From assembly GCA_025456085.1 (NCBI GenBank), contig JALOLF010000042.1, forward strand, positions 1-32,860: a DNA stretch of 32,860 nucleotides. Reading direction: 5' to 3'. A program made the position numbers and the translations under genes. Below, piece by piece: positions 8,043 to 15,690 of this stretch. This DNA comes from Acidimicrobiales bacterium (GTDB lineage: Bacteria; Actinomycetota; Acidimicrobiia; Acidimicrobiales; Acidimicrobilacustridaceae). Each line of letters starts with the position of its first letter. Within the stretch, counting starts at the first letter, position 1. A model generated the notes under the pieces. That model saw nothing but the letters and a program-made list of their open reading frames with translations. It was not told the origin of the DNA and did not search any database.

Positions 8043-8690
8043 CTACCGGTCCGACGGGGCGAGGCCCAGCTCGGCGAACGCCCGCGCGAAGCGGGTCCCG
8101 GGATCCGCCGCCGCCAGGGCCACGGCGTCCCCGAAGTGGTCGAGGTCGCGCAGCTCGCCGAGGGCGCCGACCGAGTAGCCCCGGGCGACCAGCCTCGCCC
8201 ACTGGCGGGCACGCGTGACCGGGCTGCTCATCGGCACCCCGTCGAACGCCGCGGCGTCGGGGCGCGACAGCCCCACGGCCCAGTAGCCGCCGTCGGGCGA
8301 GGGGCCGAGCAGCGCGTCGTGGCGGCCCGCGCCGAGCAGCGCCGCGGCGCCGTCCAGCTCGCCGGGATGCAGAGTGGGCGTCTCCCCGCTCACGATCAGC
8401 ACCGGCCCCGCCCCGGAGCCGAACAGGTCGGTCATGCCGTTGGCGAGCCGGTCGGCGAGCCCGGTGCCGCGTTGGGCCACGACGTCGAAGCCGGTGGGCA
8501 GCCACGGCCCCGGCTCCCCGTCCAGCAGGACCACCCGCCTCGATGCCGTGCGACAGGTGGCCACCGCGGCCAGCACGTCGCACAGCGAGGCCCGGTACAG
8601 CGCGGCCGCCTGCTCGGGCGTGCAGGGTGGGCAGAGTCGGGTCTTCACCCGACCGGGAACCGGGCTCTTGGTGATGACCGCGACCTGCAT
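8043..8690 (-). CDS. TIGR04282/DUF2064-type transferase
   Basis: A 215-residue nucleotidyl-/glycosyltransferase-fold protein. The start MQVAVITKSPVPGRVKTRLCPP is the family hallmark (nucleotide-binding KxPxxGxxKTRL), ALYRASLCDVL and LADRLANGM follow, and GPSPDGGYWAVGL is the conserved DGGY motif. The family was named rSAM/selenodomain-associated transferase 1 and is annotated by some as an arsenosugar-biosynthesis glycosyltransferase; its biochemistry is poorly known. The usual SDxP-type motif is replaced by SGETPTLHPGEL. It is the last gene of the operon begun at 13555, 16 bases after the epimerase stop, with GAGGA as ribosome site before ATG 8690. A radical SAM gene lies in the same unit, which fits the family's known association. 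Confidence 0.83.
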   Translation of the reverse strand: MQVAVITKSPVPGRVKTRLCPPCTPEQAAALYRASLCDVLAAVATCRTASRRVVLLDGEPGPWLPTGFDVVAQRGTGLADRLANGMTDLFGSGAGPVLIVSGETPTLHPGELDGAAALLGAGRHDALLGPSPDGGYWAVGLSRPDAAAFDGVPMSSPVTRARQWARLVARGYSVGALGELRDLDHFGDAVALAAADPGTRFARAFAELGLAPSDR

Positions 8691-8706
8691 CGACCGACGT
8701 CCTCGT

Positions 8707-9777
8707 TCAGCGCCCGGCCCGGCGGCGGCGCAGCGGCGCGGTGGCGAACTCGGCCATGCCGTCCTCGAAGCCGATCGAAGCCCGGAAGCCGAGCACCTCC
8801 GCCGCCCGCTCGGTCGAGGCGAACACGTGGCGCACGTCGCCGAGGCGGTACCCGCCCACGACCTGCGGCGGCGGTGCCCCGCGTCCGAAGGCGCGTCCGA
8901 GGGCGACGGCCATCTCGCCCACCGTGCGCGGCCGGCCGCTCGCCACGTTGTGGGCACCAGCCGCCGAGGGGGCTGCGTCGAGCGCGGCGAGGTTCGCCCG
9001 GGCCACATCGGCGACGTGCACGAAGTCCCGGGTCTGACCGCCGTCCTCGAACACGCGCGGCGCCTCGGCCCGTTCGTAGGCGCTGCGGAAGATGCTGGCC
9101 ACGCCGGCGTACGGGGTGTCGCGGGGCATGCGGGGCCCGTACACGTTGTGGTAGCGCAGGGCGATCACCGAGGCGCCGTGCTCGCGCCCGTAGGCCGCGC
9201 CCAGGTGCTCCTGGTGGAGCTTGGTGGCGGCGTAGACGTTGCGCGGGTCCACGGGGGCGTCCTCGGGCACCGGGGTGGGTGTCAGCGCGTCGCCGCAGTC
9301 GGGACAGCGGGGCTCGTAGTCGCCCGCCTCGAGGTGCTCGACGTGGCGCGGGCCGGGCCGCACGACGCCGTGGCGCGCACAGCGGTAGCGCCCCTCGCCG
9401 TAGACCACCATCGAGCTGGCCAGCACCAGGCGACCGTCGAAGGCCCGATCGTGCAGGGCGCGCAGCAGCGTGGCCGTGCCCAGGTCGTTGTGGGCGACGT
9501 AGTCGGCCACGTCGGCGAAGTCGACGCCCAGCCCGACCATGGACGCCTGGTGGCACACGGCGTCCACACCGTCCACCGCCGCGGCGGCCGCGGCGGGGTC
9601 GCGCACGTCCCCCCAGCGGTACTCGGCGTCGGGATGCAGGTAGTCGGGCGGCCCGTCGTGGGAGACGGGGTGCAGGTTGTCGAGCACGCGCACCTCGTCG
9701 CCCCGGGCGAGCAGCGCGTCGACGACCGCGGAGCCGATGAATCCGGCGCCGCCGGTGACCAGGACCCGCACGCTCAC
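8707..9777 (-). CDS. NAD-dependent epimerase/dehydratase (extended SDR) with Cys/His insert
   Basis: A 356-residue extended short-chain dehydrogenase acting on a nucleotide sugar in the cytoplasm. TGGAGFIGS (residues 8-16) binds NAD, SSMVVYGEG holds the catalytic Ser region, and Tyr182 and Lys186 form YxxxK in NVYAATKLHQE; ALRYHNVYGPRMP is the substrate-side motif. Between residues 129 and 172 an insert carries Cys133, His136, Cys158 and Cys161, a possible zinc site. Such inserts occur in actinobacterial enzymes annotated as dTDP-L-rhamnose 4-epimerases, so epimerisation of a dTDP-6-deoxysugar is a reasonable guess, with UDP-galactose-type substrates as alternatives. GTG 9777 overlaps the stop of the membrane protein gene by four bases. 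Confidence 0.87.
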   Translation of the reverse strand: MSVRVLVTGGAGFIGSAVVDALLARGDEVRVLDNLHPVSHDGPPDYLHPDAEYRWGDVRDPAAAAAAVDGVDAVCHQASMVGLGVDFADVADYVAHNDLGTATLLRALHDRAFDGRLVLASSMVVYGEGRYRCARHGVVRPGPRHVEHLEAGDYEPRCPDCGDALTPTPVPEDAPVDPRNVYAATKLHQEHLGAAYGREHGASVIALRYHNVYGPRMPRDTPYAGVASIFRSAYERAEAPRVFEDGGQTRDFVHVADVARANLAALDAAPSAAGAHNVASGRPRTVGEMAVALGRAFGRGAPPPQVVGGYRLGDVRHVFASTERAAEVLGFRASIGFEDGMAEFATAPLRRRRAGR

Positions 9778-11135
9778 CACTCCGTGCGTACGGTGGCCAC
9801 GATCACCACCGCCGTGGCCGCCTGCAGGGCGAGCCAGGCCCGGGCCGGCCAGGCCCGCACAGCCAGCACCGCGCCGGCGGGGAGCACCCACAGGGTGAAC
9901 GGCAGCCAGATGCGCTCCACCTCGCCGTTGGACAGGCCGGACAGGTCGGCCGCCACGGCGGCCGCCACACCGCCGCCGACGAGGAGCCAGAGTCGACGGT
10001 CGCGCAACCGGGCGAGGGCCACGGCCGTGGCCGGACCGAGCGCCAGGCCCCAGGCGGCCAGGTTGGCGACCACGAAGAAGGAGAAGGGCCGCTCGAGCGG
10101 GAGGATGTCGTACTCGTGCCTGGTCGCGGCGAGCCCGGCGGGCCACCAGAAGCCGAAGGGCACCAGCAGGGCCAGCGTGGCCACGGCGCTCGCCGTCCCG
10201 ACGAGCAGGGGCCGCACCCGGCGCTCGGCCACGGCGACCACCAGCGGGACGGCGCCGATCAGCACCATGCCGTAGCTGCCCAGCACGGCCAGCGCCGCCA
10301 GCACGCCGCCGCCCAGGGCGAGCAGGTCGGCGCGTCGGCCGGTGCGGCGCAGCGCCAGCACCAGCAGGGCGGCCGTCCAGGCGGCCAGTCCGGCGTACAG
10401 CGCGTCGGCGCTGGTGGCGACCCAGATCACGGCGGGGGCCAGCACGACGAACGGCGCCGCCCGACGGGCCACGTCCTCGCCGGCGACGTCCCGGGCGGTC
10501 ACGAGCACCGCCACCACCGCCGCGGCACCGCCGGCGAGGCACAGCGCCGCGATCCACCCGGGCGTGGCGAGACCGAGGCGGTCGAGCCCGCTGAGCAGCA
10601 GCACGAAACCCGGAGGGTGTCCCCGCACGTGGACGTGATAGGTGGCGATGTCCTCGGTGAAGGTGCGCAGGAACCCACCGGGGTCGCCACTGATGCGGGG
10701 CAGGTCGGTGAGGTACTCCTGTTCGTGCAGGAGCCCCCGGGTCAGCCCGCCGCCCCTGTCCACCCGGGCCAGGGCCGCAGCCCACGACGTCGAGGCCAGC
10801 GGCGCCGCCACGAGCAGGACCGGCCACGCCAGCAGCCGGGCGGCGAGGGGGGCGAGCGCCACCAGTGCCGCACCCACCGCCACGGGGATCAGCACGTGCG
10901 CCCAGCGGGGTTCGTCGTAGATGAACCCGAACAGCGGCACGGCGGGGATGTTCAGGTCGATCTGCTGTTCGAGTTGCCGGCCCCGCACGTTGGCGAACCG
11001 GAGCAGACCGACCCACACCACGAGCGGGAGCACGGTCGTCGCCGACCAGGCGAGCACGCGGTCGGTCCCGGGGCGGGAGGACGGATCGGGGTCGGTGACG
11101 GATCGGCCCGACCGGGCCGGCGCGGTCACGCTCAC
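9774..11135 (-). CDS. Polytopic membrane protein, probable GT-C-type glycosyltransferase
   Basis: A 453-residue membrane protein with roughly ten or more hydrophobic helices. After the first helix there is a long extracytoplasmic loop with a polar, aromatic segment (FIYDEPRWAHVLI further on, then HEQEYLTDLPRI) and YHVHVRGHPPGFVLLLSGLDRLG; the GHPPG motif preceding a helix is common in GT39/GT87-like GT-C enzymes using polyprenyl-linked sugars. The exact family could not be named. It starts with GTG 11135 in a four-base overlap with the radical SAM stop and ends in a four-base overlap with the epimerase start. The neighbours suggest a role in attaching a 6-deoxysugar or similar residue on the outer face of the membrane. 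Confidence 0.7.
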   Translation of the reverse strand: MSVTAPARSGRSVTDPDPSSRPGTDRVLAWSATTVLPLVVWVGLLRFANVRGRQLEQQIDLNIPAVPLFGFIYDEPRWAHVLIPVAVGAALVALAPLAARLLAWPVLLVAAPLASTSWAAALARVDRGGGLTRGLLHEQEYLTDLPRISGDPGGFLRTFTEDIATYHVHVRGHPPGFVLLLSGLDRLGLATPGWIAALCLAGGAAAVVAVLVTARDVAGEDVARRAAPFVVLAPAVIWVATSADALYAGLAAWTAALLVLALRRTGRRADLLALGGGVLAALAVLGSYGMVLIGAVPLVVAVAERRVRPLLVGTASAVATLALLVPFGFWWPAGLAATRHEYDILPLERPFSFFVVANLAAWGLALGPATAVALARLRDRRLWLLVGGGVAAAVAADLSGLSNGEVERIWLPFTLWVLPAGAVLAVRAWPARAWLALQAATAVVIVATVRTEW

Positions 11136-11959
11136 CTGATGCCGATGCGGGCGTCGTCGCCGCGCGGTCGGCCCTCGACGAGTCGCAACAGCAGGTGCGC
11201 AGGGCGCTCGAGCGGGTCGGTCTGGCGGCTCACGAGCAGGTCGGTGGCGAGGCGGCCGTCGCGCACGGTGGGCCCGAAGGGGCTCCAGAAGGCGCCGTCG
11301 GCCGTGATCGTCAGCTCGGGTGCCACGTCGTCAGGGGTGAAGGCGATGGCCCCGCCGGTGTCCTCGGCGCGGCCGCGACGCACCACCGGGCGCACCAGGT
11401 GGTCGTCGTCGGGCACCCCGAGCGACCGGTGCAGCGTGCAAAGCCGCTCGTGGTCCTCGGCGTCGAGGCGCTCGCCGGGCACGGTGGTCGCGATGCGCAC
11501 CCGGAACCCGAGGCCGACGAGCTTCGGGACGGCGTCGATGACCTTGGCGAAGTTCTCGGGACCGCGCAGCTCGTCGTTGACGTCGGGGTCCGGCGCGTCG
11601 AGCGAGATCTGCACGCTGAGCGGGAGCGCCGCCAGGGGAGCCAGCTCGGCCAGGAGGCGGTCGCCGAACAGCGTGGCGTTGGTGAGCACGACCGTGGGCA
11701 GGATCGAGGCCAGCCGGCCCAGGGTCGCGGGCAGGTCGCGCACCAGGAACGGCTCGCCCCCGGTCACGCCCAGCTCGGTGAAGCCCAGCGCGGCCGCCTG
11801 TTCGGCCATCCGCACCAGCTGCTCGGCGGTGAGGCGGCGCTGCGGGGAGCGGGGACCGGACTCGGTCAGGCAGTAGGCGCAGACCAGGTTGCAGTGGTAG
11901 TTGCCGTAGAACCACACGCGCCCGGGGAGCACGCCGTCGGCCACGGCATCGGCGATCAC
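11132..11959 (-). CDS. Radical SAM enzyme of unassigned subfamily
   Basis: A 275-residue radical SAM protein. Cys23, Cys27 and Cys30 in NYHCNLVCAYCLTESGP bind the SAM-cleaving 4Fe-4S cluster; LGVTGGEPFLV is the GGE motif and LSVQISLDAPDPDVNDELRG the beta-5/6 region. The C-terminal part (after about residue 190) has no cysteine cluster, so an auxiliary SPASM-type cluster is unlikely. The CxxxCxxCxxESGP form recalls arsenosugar and peptide-modifying radical SAM enzymes, but the C-terminal domain does not look like that of ArsS. Substrate unknown; no small precursor-peptide gene was seen next to it. GTG 11959 overlaps the AhpD-like stop by four bases, and its own stop overlaps the membrane protein start in the same way. 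Confidence 0.85.
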   Translation of the reverse strand: MIADAVADGVLPGRVWFYGNYHCNLVCAYCLTESGPRSPQRRLTAEQLVRMAEQAAALGFTELGVTGGEPFLVRDLPATLGRLASILPTVVLTNATLFGDRLLAELAPLAALPLSVQISLDAPDPDVNDELRGPENFAKVIDAVPKLVGLGFRVRIATTVPGERLDAEDHERLCTLHRSLGVPDDDHLVRPVVRRGRAEDTGGAIAFTPDDVAPELTITADGAFWSPFGPTVRDGRLATDLLVSRQTDPLERPAHLLLRLVEGRPRGDDARIGIR

Positions 11960-12519
11960 CCCCAACGCAGGTCCTCCTCGTCGAGACGGGCGAGGGCCTC
12001 GGGAGCCACCGGCAGCGCCAGCGCCGAGCACAGCCGGTTCAACAGCATCGTGGCGCCCACGAGCACCGTGAGCTCCACGATCTCGTGGGTGGGGTGGTGC
12101 GCCGCCAGGGCGTCGGCCACCGGGTCGGGCACCGGGCCCCGCCCGGTCGCCACCTCGTCCACCCAGGCCAGCAGCGCCCGCTCCGCAGGGTCCCCGAACA
12201 CGGTGTCGTACGGCACCTCGTCGCGCAGGGCCCGGACCTCGGCCGCCTCCAGCCCGGTCCTGCGGGCCACATCGGAGTGGGTGTTGACGCAGAAATGGCA
12301 GGCCAGCAGCGCGGACGTGCGCAGGATGACCAGCTCCTTGGTGCGCACGCCGATCGAGGTGGGACCGAGCACGGTGCCCACGAAGGGCAGCGTCACGTCG
12401 AGCACCTCGGGGACGTGGGCCAACGCCCCCACGATGGGACCGGGGTCGCCGCCCTCGTAGTAGGGCCGAGCCAGCAGCGGTGCGTCGGCCGCGCCGACCA
12501 GCTCGATCCGGGGGGTCAC
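11956..12519 (-). CDS. AhpD-like / carboxymuconolactone decarboxylase family protein
   Basis: A 187-residue all-helical AhpD-fold protein. The sequence RTKELVILRTSALLACHFC and following VNTH gives Glu62, Cys74, Cys77 and His81; this spacing (E-12-C-3-C-4-H) equals that of the proton-relay active site of mycobacterial AhpD, so a peroxidase or disulfide reductase activity is plausible. The C-terminal half contains HHPTHEIVELTVLVGATMLLNRLCSAL, as in peroxidase-related members. Such proteins are encoded beside radical SAM enzymes in several gene clusters, including arsenosugar loci. GTG 12519 overlaps the preceding stop by four bases. Its job in this operon is unknown; it could protect or re-reduce the radical SAM product or supply electrons. 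Confidence 0.85.
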   Translation of the reverse strand: MTPRIELVGAADAPLLARPYYEGGDPGPIVGALAHVPEVLDVTLPFVGTVLGPTSIGVRTKELVILRTSALLACHFCVNTHSDVARRTGLEAAEVRALRDEVPYDTVFGDPAERALLAWVDEVATGRGPVPDPVADALAAHHPTHEIVELTVLVGATMLLNRLCSALALPVAPEALARLDEEDLRWG

Positions 12520-13001
12520 GGTGACGCTCCTGCGACCGCACCGGTCTCGGTGGCGTCGCCGGCCAGCTGCTCCTCGAGGGGCATGGCCCAGGACAGTACG
12601 GCACAGCCGATCGCCAGCAGGAGATCGAGGGAGAGGTTGGTGCCGCTGGCCGCCAGGAGGTTCCCCTCCCCCGCCCGCCACTGCACCAGGACCTGCAACG
12701 CCAGGGCGGTGGCGCCGACGGCGGCCACCCAGCCCCACGCGGCGCGGCGGGTGAGACCGCCCACCAGCGCGCAGCCGCCCACGGCCGTCAGGGCCAGCGC
12801 GCCGAGCGGGTTGAAGGTGAACAGGTTGACGTCGAAGCGCTGTGCCTTGAGCTGGCTGCCGGTGCCGCCGGTCACGTCGTCACCGATGGCCAGGACCAGG
12901 CCGGCGACGCCGACGGTGACGCCGACCGCGCCGAGCACGGCGAGGGCACGGGCCGTGCGCAACGAGCCGGCCCCGGACCGGGTGACGAGCCCGGCGTTCA
13001 C
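12516..13001 (-). CDS. Small four-helix membrane protein, unknown function
   Basis: A 161-residue protein with about four hydrophobic segments (around residues 15-38, 58-80, 88-108 and 124-145) and an acidic C-terminal tail (MPLEEQLAGDATETG). A polar stretch GGTGSQLKAQRFDVNLFTFN separates the first two helices and probably lies outside. I do not recognise the family; DoxX-like proteins have a similar four-helix layout and the gene directly follows one, so a diverged second DoxX-type subunit is possible. GTG 13001 overlaps the DoxX-like stop (GTGA); a GTG at 13007 would add two residues. Confidence 0.7.
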   Translation of the reverse strand: MNAGLVTRSGAGSLRTARALAVLGAVGVTVGVAGLVLAIGDDVTGGTGSQLKAQRFDVNLFTFNPLGALALTAVGGCALVGGLTRRAAWGWVAAVGATALALQVLVQWRAGEGNLLAASGTNLSLDLLLAIGCAVLSWAMPLEEQLAGDATETGAVAGASP

Positions 13002-13555
13002 GAGCACCGCCGATACCAGCGGGCCGAGGCGCCGGGGCGGTCGGCCACGATCGGGCGCAGGATGCCGTCGAGACCCCAGGTCCGTCCGGCGGCCGTGGCG
13101 AACACGGCCAGGTGCACGGCGATCATGAGGTAGTAGCTCCAGGGCCATTCGGGCGGGGTCAGCGCCACGGTGAGCAGGATGGTGAGGGACAGCACGGCAC
13201 CCGCGAGGGCGGCCGCCCGGGTCACCAGGCCCGCCAGGAGCAGCGCGCCGAGCAGCGCCTCGGACACCAGCACGAACCAGCCGAACACCACGAAGTGCTC
13301 CAGCACCACCTCCTCGACGAGCCACGAGTAGGGCGGCAAGACGGGATTGTCGACGGCGAAGGTGGTGAAGTGCCACAGGCCGCCATCGGTGTCGCGCCCG
13401 AAGTCGGGCGGGATCTTCCAGTTGGCGCCCGTGAGCCACAGGGCGCCCACGAACAGGCGCAGCAGGGCGAACGTCGCCCCTTCCACGCGCGTCGGGGCGG
13501 GAACGGTCCCCGTCGGCGGTGCCGTCGGGGCCGACGCCTGAACCTGTGCTGCCAT
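12998..13555 (-). CDS. DoxX/DoxD-like membrane protein
   Basis: A 185-residue membrane protein. After a Pro/Thr/Ala-rich N-terminal tail of about 27 residues comes FALLRLFVGALWLTGANWK, the first helix of DoxX/TQO-small-subunit-like proteins, then a long loop (PDFGRDTDGGLWHFTTFAVDN) and VVFGWFVLVSEALLGALLLAGLVTR with further helices. In Acidianus the DoxD/DoxA complex is a thiosulfate:quinone oxidoreductase; many bacterial relatives have unknown functions. It is the first gene of the operon running to 8043; ATG 13555 follows a strong GGAGGAG site. The 190 bases upstream, shared with the divergent M23 gene, hold the operon promoter, which I could not pinpoint. Confidence 0.78.
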   Translation of the reverse strand: MAAQVQASAPTAPPTGTVPAPTRVEGATFALLRLFVGALWLTGANWKIPPDFGRDTDGGLWHFTTFAVDNPVLPPYSWLVEEVVLEHFVVFGWFVLVSEALLGALLLAGLVTRAAALAGAVLSLTILLTVALTPPEWPWSYYLMIAVHLAVFATAAGRTWGLDGILRPIVADRPGASARWYRRCS

Positions 13556-13686
13556 CGCTGCTCCTCCGTCCCGGTCGCACCGGCGCGCCACCGGGACGTG
13601 CAGGGAACCCTCCCCGGCCATTCTTCCTTCCCGCCGCGCCTCGGTGGTGACGCGACGACCACGCCGTGCGCTCGACAGCAGGAATC

Positions 13687-13715
13687 ATTGCGATTACATT
13701 GCGAAACGGTCGCGA
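13687..13715 (+). repeat. Three 7-bp repeats at an 11-bp period upstream of the M23 peptidase gene
   Basis: ATTGCGA occurs at 13687-13693 and 13698-13704, and GTCGCGA (5 of 7 identical) at 13709-13715, each 11 bases apart, about one helical turn. The stretch is an AT-rich island in a very GC-rich intergenic region between two divergent genes. It looks like a multimeric regulator site; the protein is unknown. Confidence 0.5.
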
Positions 13716-13745
13716 TTGGTTCGCGGCACGACGAGGTCGCCGGAC

Positions 13746-15077
13746 ATGCCCGCTCGCCATCACCCATCTCGGCCCGGATCGCTGCTGCTCCGTGGCCGCC
13801 GTGCCGCCGCCGGGGTCGCGGCCCTGCTGCTGTTCTCCGCGGCCGCGGGTCCCCTGGCGGACGCCGCACCGAGCCAGTCCGCCGGTTCCGACACCGCCGA
13901 CGAGCAGGCCCGGCGGGACGAGATCCGGGAGCGGCAGGCGGCGCTGGCGGCCGAGCTCGAGCCGCTCACCGCCACCGATGCCGAGCTCGAAGCGGCGGTG
14001 GCCACGCTGCAAGAGAAGGTCGATGCCCAGTCCGCCGTGCACAACGACGCGGCCCGGGCCGCCGAGGACGCACGCGCCTACGCCGACCAGCTGGCCGACG
14101 AGCAGGACGCCGTGGAGGCCGAGAGCGAGGCGCTCCAGGTCCAGGTCCGCGATCGCGCCGTCGACCGCTACATCAACCCCGACAGCCGCGGCGACACCAC
14201 GGCACTGGTGCTCGGCGCCGAGGATCTCGGCGAGGGCGAGCGTCGCCGGGCCCTGCTCGACGCCGTGACCGGCAACGACGAGGACGTGCTCGACCAGCTC
14301 CGGGCGGCCGACGCCCGGCTGGAGTCGCTGCGCGCCGAGGCCGCCCAGGCCGTGACCGACGCCGAAGCCCTCGAGGCCGAGGCCGCCGCGGCCCTCGCCG
14401 AGCTCGAAGCCGACGAGGCGGATCTCGCCCGGCAGGAGGCCGCGCTCCAGGAGCGCATCGACGAGTTCCGGGCCGAGGTCGACGCGCTGGACGCGGAGGA
14501 CGACGCCCTGCGGGCGATCATCGCCGACTGGGAGGCGCAACAGGCCGCACGGGCCGAGGCCGAGCGTCAGGCCCAGGCCGAGGCCCAGGCCCGGACCCGG
14601 GCCCAGTCACCGTCGACGACCGCTGCGCCGTCGGGCGGGGGCACCGCTGCCGGCACGACGCCCACCACGGCGACGGCCCCGCCCACCACCGCCCCGCGAC
14701 CCCCGTCGTCGTCGGGGATGATCTGGCCCACCGCCGGGTCCGTGACCTCCGAGTACGGGCCGCGCTGGGGCCGCATGCACCAGGGCATCGACATCAGCGC
14801 CCCCACCGGGACACCCATCTACGCGGCGATGGCCGGCACCGTCATCTTCGTGGGCGTGCAGAGCGGGTACGGCAACATCGTCATCGTCGACCACGGCGGC
14901 GGGCTCACCACGGCCTACGCCCACCAGAGCCAGATGGCCTCCTCGGTCGGACAGCGCGTGGCCCAGGGCGAGCTCATCGGCTACGTGGGGTCCACCGGCC
15001 GCTCGACCGGACCACACCTGCACTTCGAGACCCGCGTCAACGGCTCGGCACAGAACCCGCGCAACTACCTGCCCTGA
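13746..15077 (+). CDS. Secreted M23 family metallopeptidase with coiled coil (EnvC/NlpD-like)
   Basis: A 443-residue exported peptidoglycan hydrolase or hydrolase activator. ATG 13746 gives a basic start and a hydrophobic core ending near PLADAAPS, a signal peptide. Residues 45-285 are Ala/Glu/Arg-rich heptad-like coiled coil; 288-322 form a Thr/Pro/Gly linker; the LytM domain spans about 325-440 with zinc ligands His345, Asp349 (MHQGIDISAPTGTP) and His426 in GPHLHFE, His424 and the YAHQS histidine being catalytic. All key residues are present, so it is likely active, unlike E. coli EnvC. It would act at the septum or cell wall. Upstream lies a set of helically phased repeats. Its last 13 bases overlap the 3' end of mnhG on the other strand. 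Confidence 0.92.
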   Translation: MPARHHPSRPGSLLLRGRRAAAGVAALLLFSAAAGPLADAAPSQSAGSDTADEQARRDEIRERQAALAAELEPLTATDAELEAAVATLQEKVDAQSAVHNDAARAAEDARAYADQLADEQDAVEAESEALQVQVRDRAVDRYINPDSRGDTTALVLGAEDLGEGERRRALLDAVTGNDEDVLDQLRAADARLESLRAEAAQAVTDAEALEAEAAAALAELEADEADLARQEAALQERIDEFRAEVDALDAEDDALRAIIADWEAQQAARAEAERQAQAEAQARTRAQSPSTTAAPSGGGTAAGTTPTTATAPPTTAPRPPSSSGMIWPTAGSVTSEYGPRWGRMHQGIDISAPTGTPIYAAMAGTVIFVGVQSGYGNIVIVDHGGGLTTAYAHQSQMASSVGQRVAQGELIGYVGSTGRSTGPHLHFETRVNGSAQNPRNYLP

Positions 15078-15433
15078 TCGGGCAGCTCCCCCTCCGCCTG
15101 CCCGTCACCGGCCCGTTCGTCGAGCACGAACGGCTCGTGGGGCGCACCGCTGCGCAGCGCCGCCCGACCGATGAGGTGCGCGCCCACCGGGGCGGTGAGG
15201 AACTGCAGCACCACGACCAGCACCAGCTTGGTGGCGTCGGCCAGGTCGCTCACCCGCAGCACGGCGCCCGCGACCACGAGCACCAGGCCGAGCGTCGCCG
15301 GCTTGGTGGCGGCGTGCATGCGGTCGAGCACGTCGCCGAGGCGTGCGACGCCGATGCCCGCCGTGAGGGCCAGCAGGGCGCCGGTCAGCACCAGCACGCC
15401 CGCGGCGACGTCCGCGACGGTGCCGATGCTCAC
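15065..15433 (-). CDS. mnhG: Na+/H+ antiporter subunit G (MnhG/MrpG)
   Basis: A 122-residue subunit with three hydrophobic helices. VLVLTGALLALTAGIGVARLGDVLDRMHAATKPATLG is the characteristic MnhG block with the RLxDxxxRMHAxTK motif, and LQFLTAPVGAHLIGRAA follows. MrpG is a small membrane subunit needed for assembly of the seven-subunit antiporter that exchanges Na+ or other cations for protons. It is the last gene of the operon; GTG 15433 overlaps the mnhF stop by four bases. The acidic C-terminal tail (about 18 residues) reaches into the 3' end of the convergent M23 gene. Confidence 0.93.
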   Translation of the reverse strand: MSIGTVADVAAGVLVLTGALLALTAGIGVARLGDVLDRMHAATKPATLGLVLVVAGAVLRVSDLADATKLVLVVVLQFLTAPVGAHLIGRAALRSGAPHEPFVLDERAGDGQAEGELPDQGR

Positions 15434-15690
15434 GGCCCCCGTCCTTCCAGGAAGCGCGCCAGCACCGACGTGCCGAGGAACCCGAGGACCGCCACCACCA
15501 GCATCGGTTCCAGGTAGGTGCCCGCACCGGTGCGGGCCGCGTCGACGGCCGCGCCGGTCACGAGGAACGTGAGCAGCAGGTCGCTCGCCACGATCCGGTC
15601 GGCCAGCGTCGGTCCCCGCAGGAGGCGGACGAAGGTCAGGGCCGCGCCGAGCGCCAGGGCGCCGAGCGCCACGCCCGCGACGGCGCTCAT
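15430..15690 (-). CDS. mnhF: Na+/H+ antiporter subunit F (MnhF/MrpF)
   Basis: An 86-residue three-helix membrane subunit of the Mrp antiporter. RLLRGPTLADRIVASDLLLT is the conserved MrpF motif (RGPxxxDRxxAxD), whose Asp residues lie in or near the ion pathway. ATG 15690 overlaps the mnhE stop by four bases (ATGA), and its stop overlaps the mnhG GTG. Normal length for the family. Confidence 0.93.
   Translation of the reverse strand: MSAVAGVALGALALGAALTFVRLLRGPTLADRIVASDLLLTFLVTGAAVDAARTGAGTYLEPMLVVAVLGFLGTSVLARFLEGRGP

Noticed and set aside
11132..11959. Identification of the radical SAM gene as arsS of an arsenosugar pathway
   Set aside because: The cysteine motif context and TIGR04282 neighbour are suggestive, but the C-terminal domain differs and there is no arsM or other arsenic gene in the window.
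11900..13600. A precursor peptide gene for the radical SAM enzyme
   Set aside because: The genes around it overlap without gaps and no small separate frame with a ribosome site was found.
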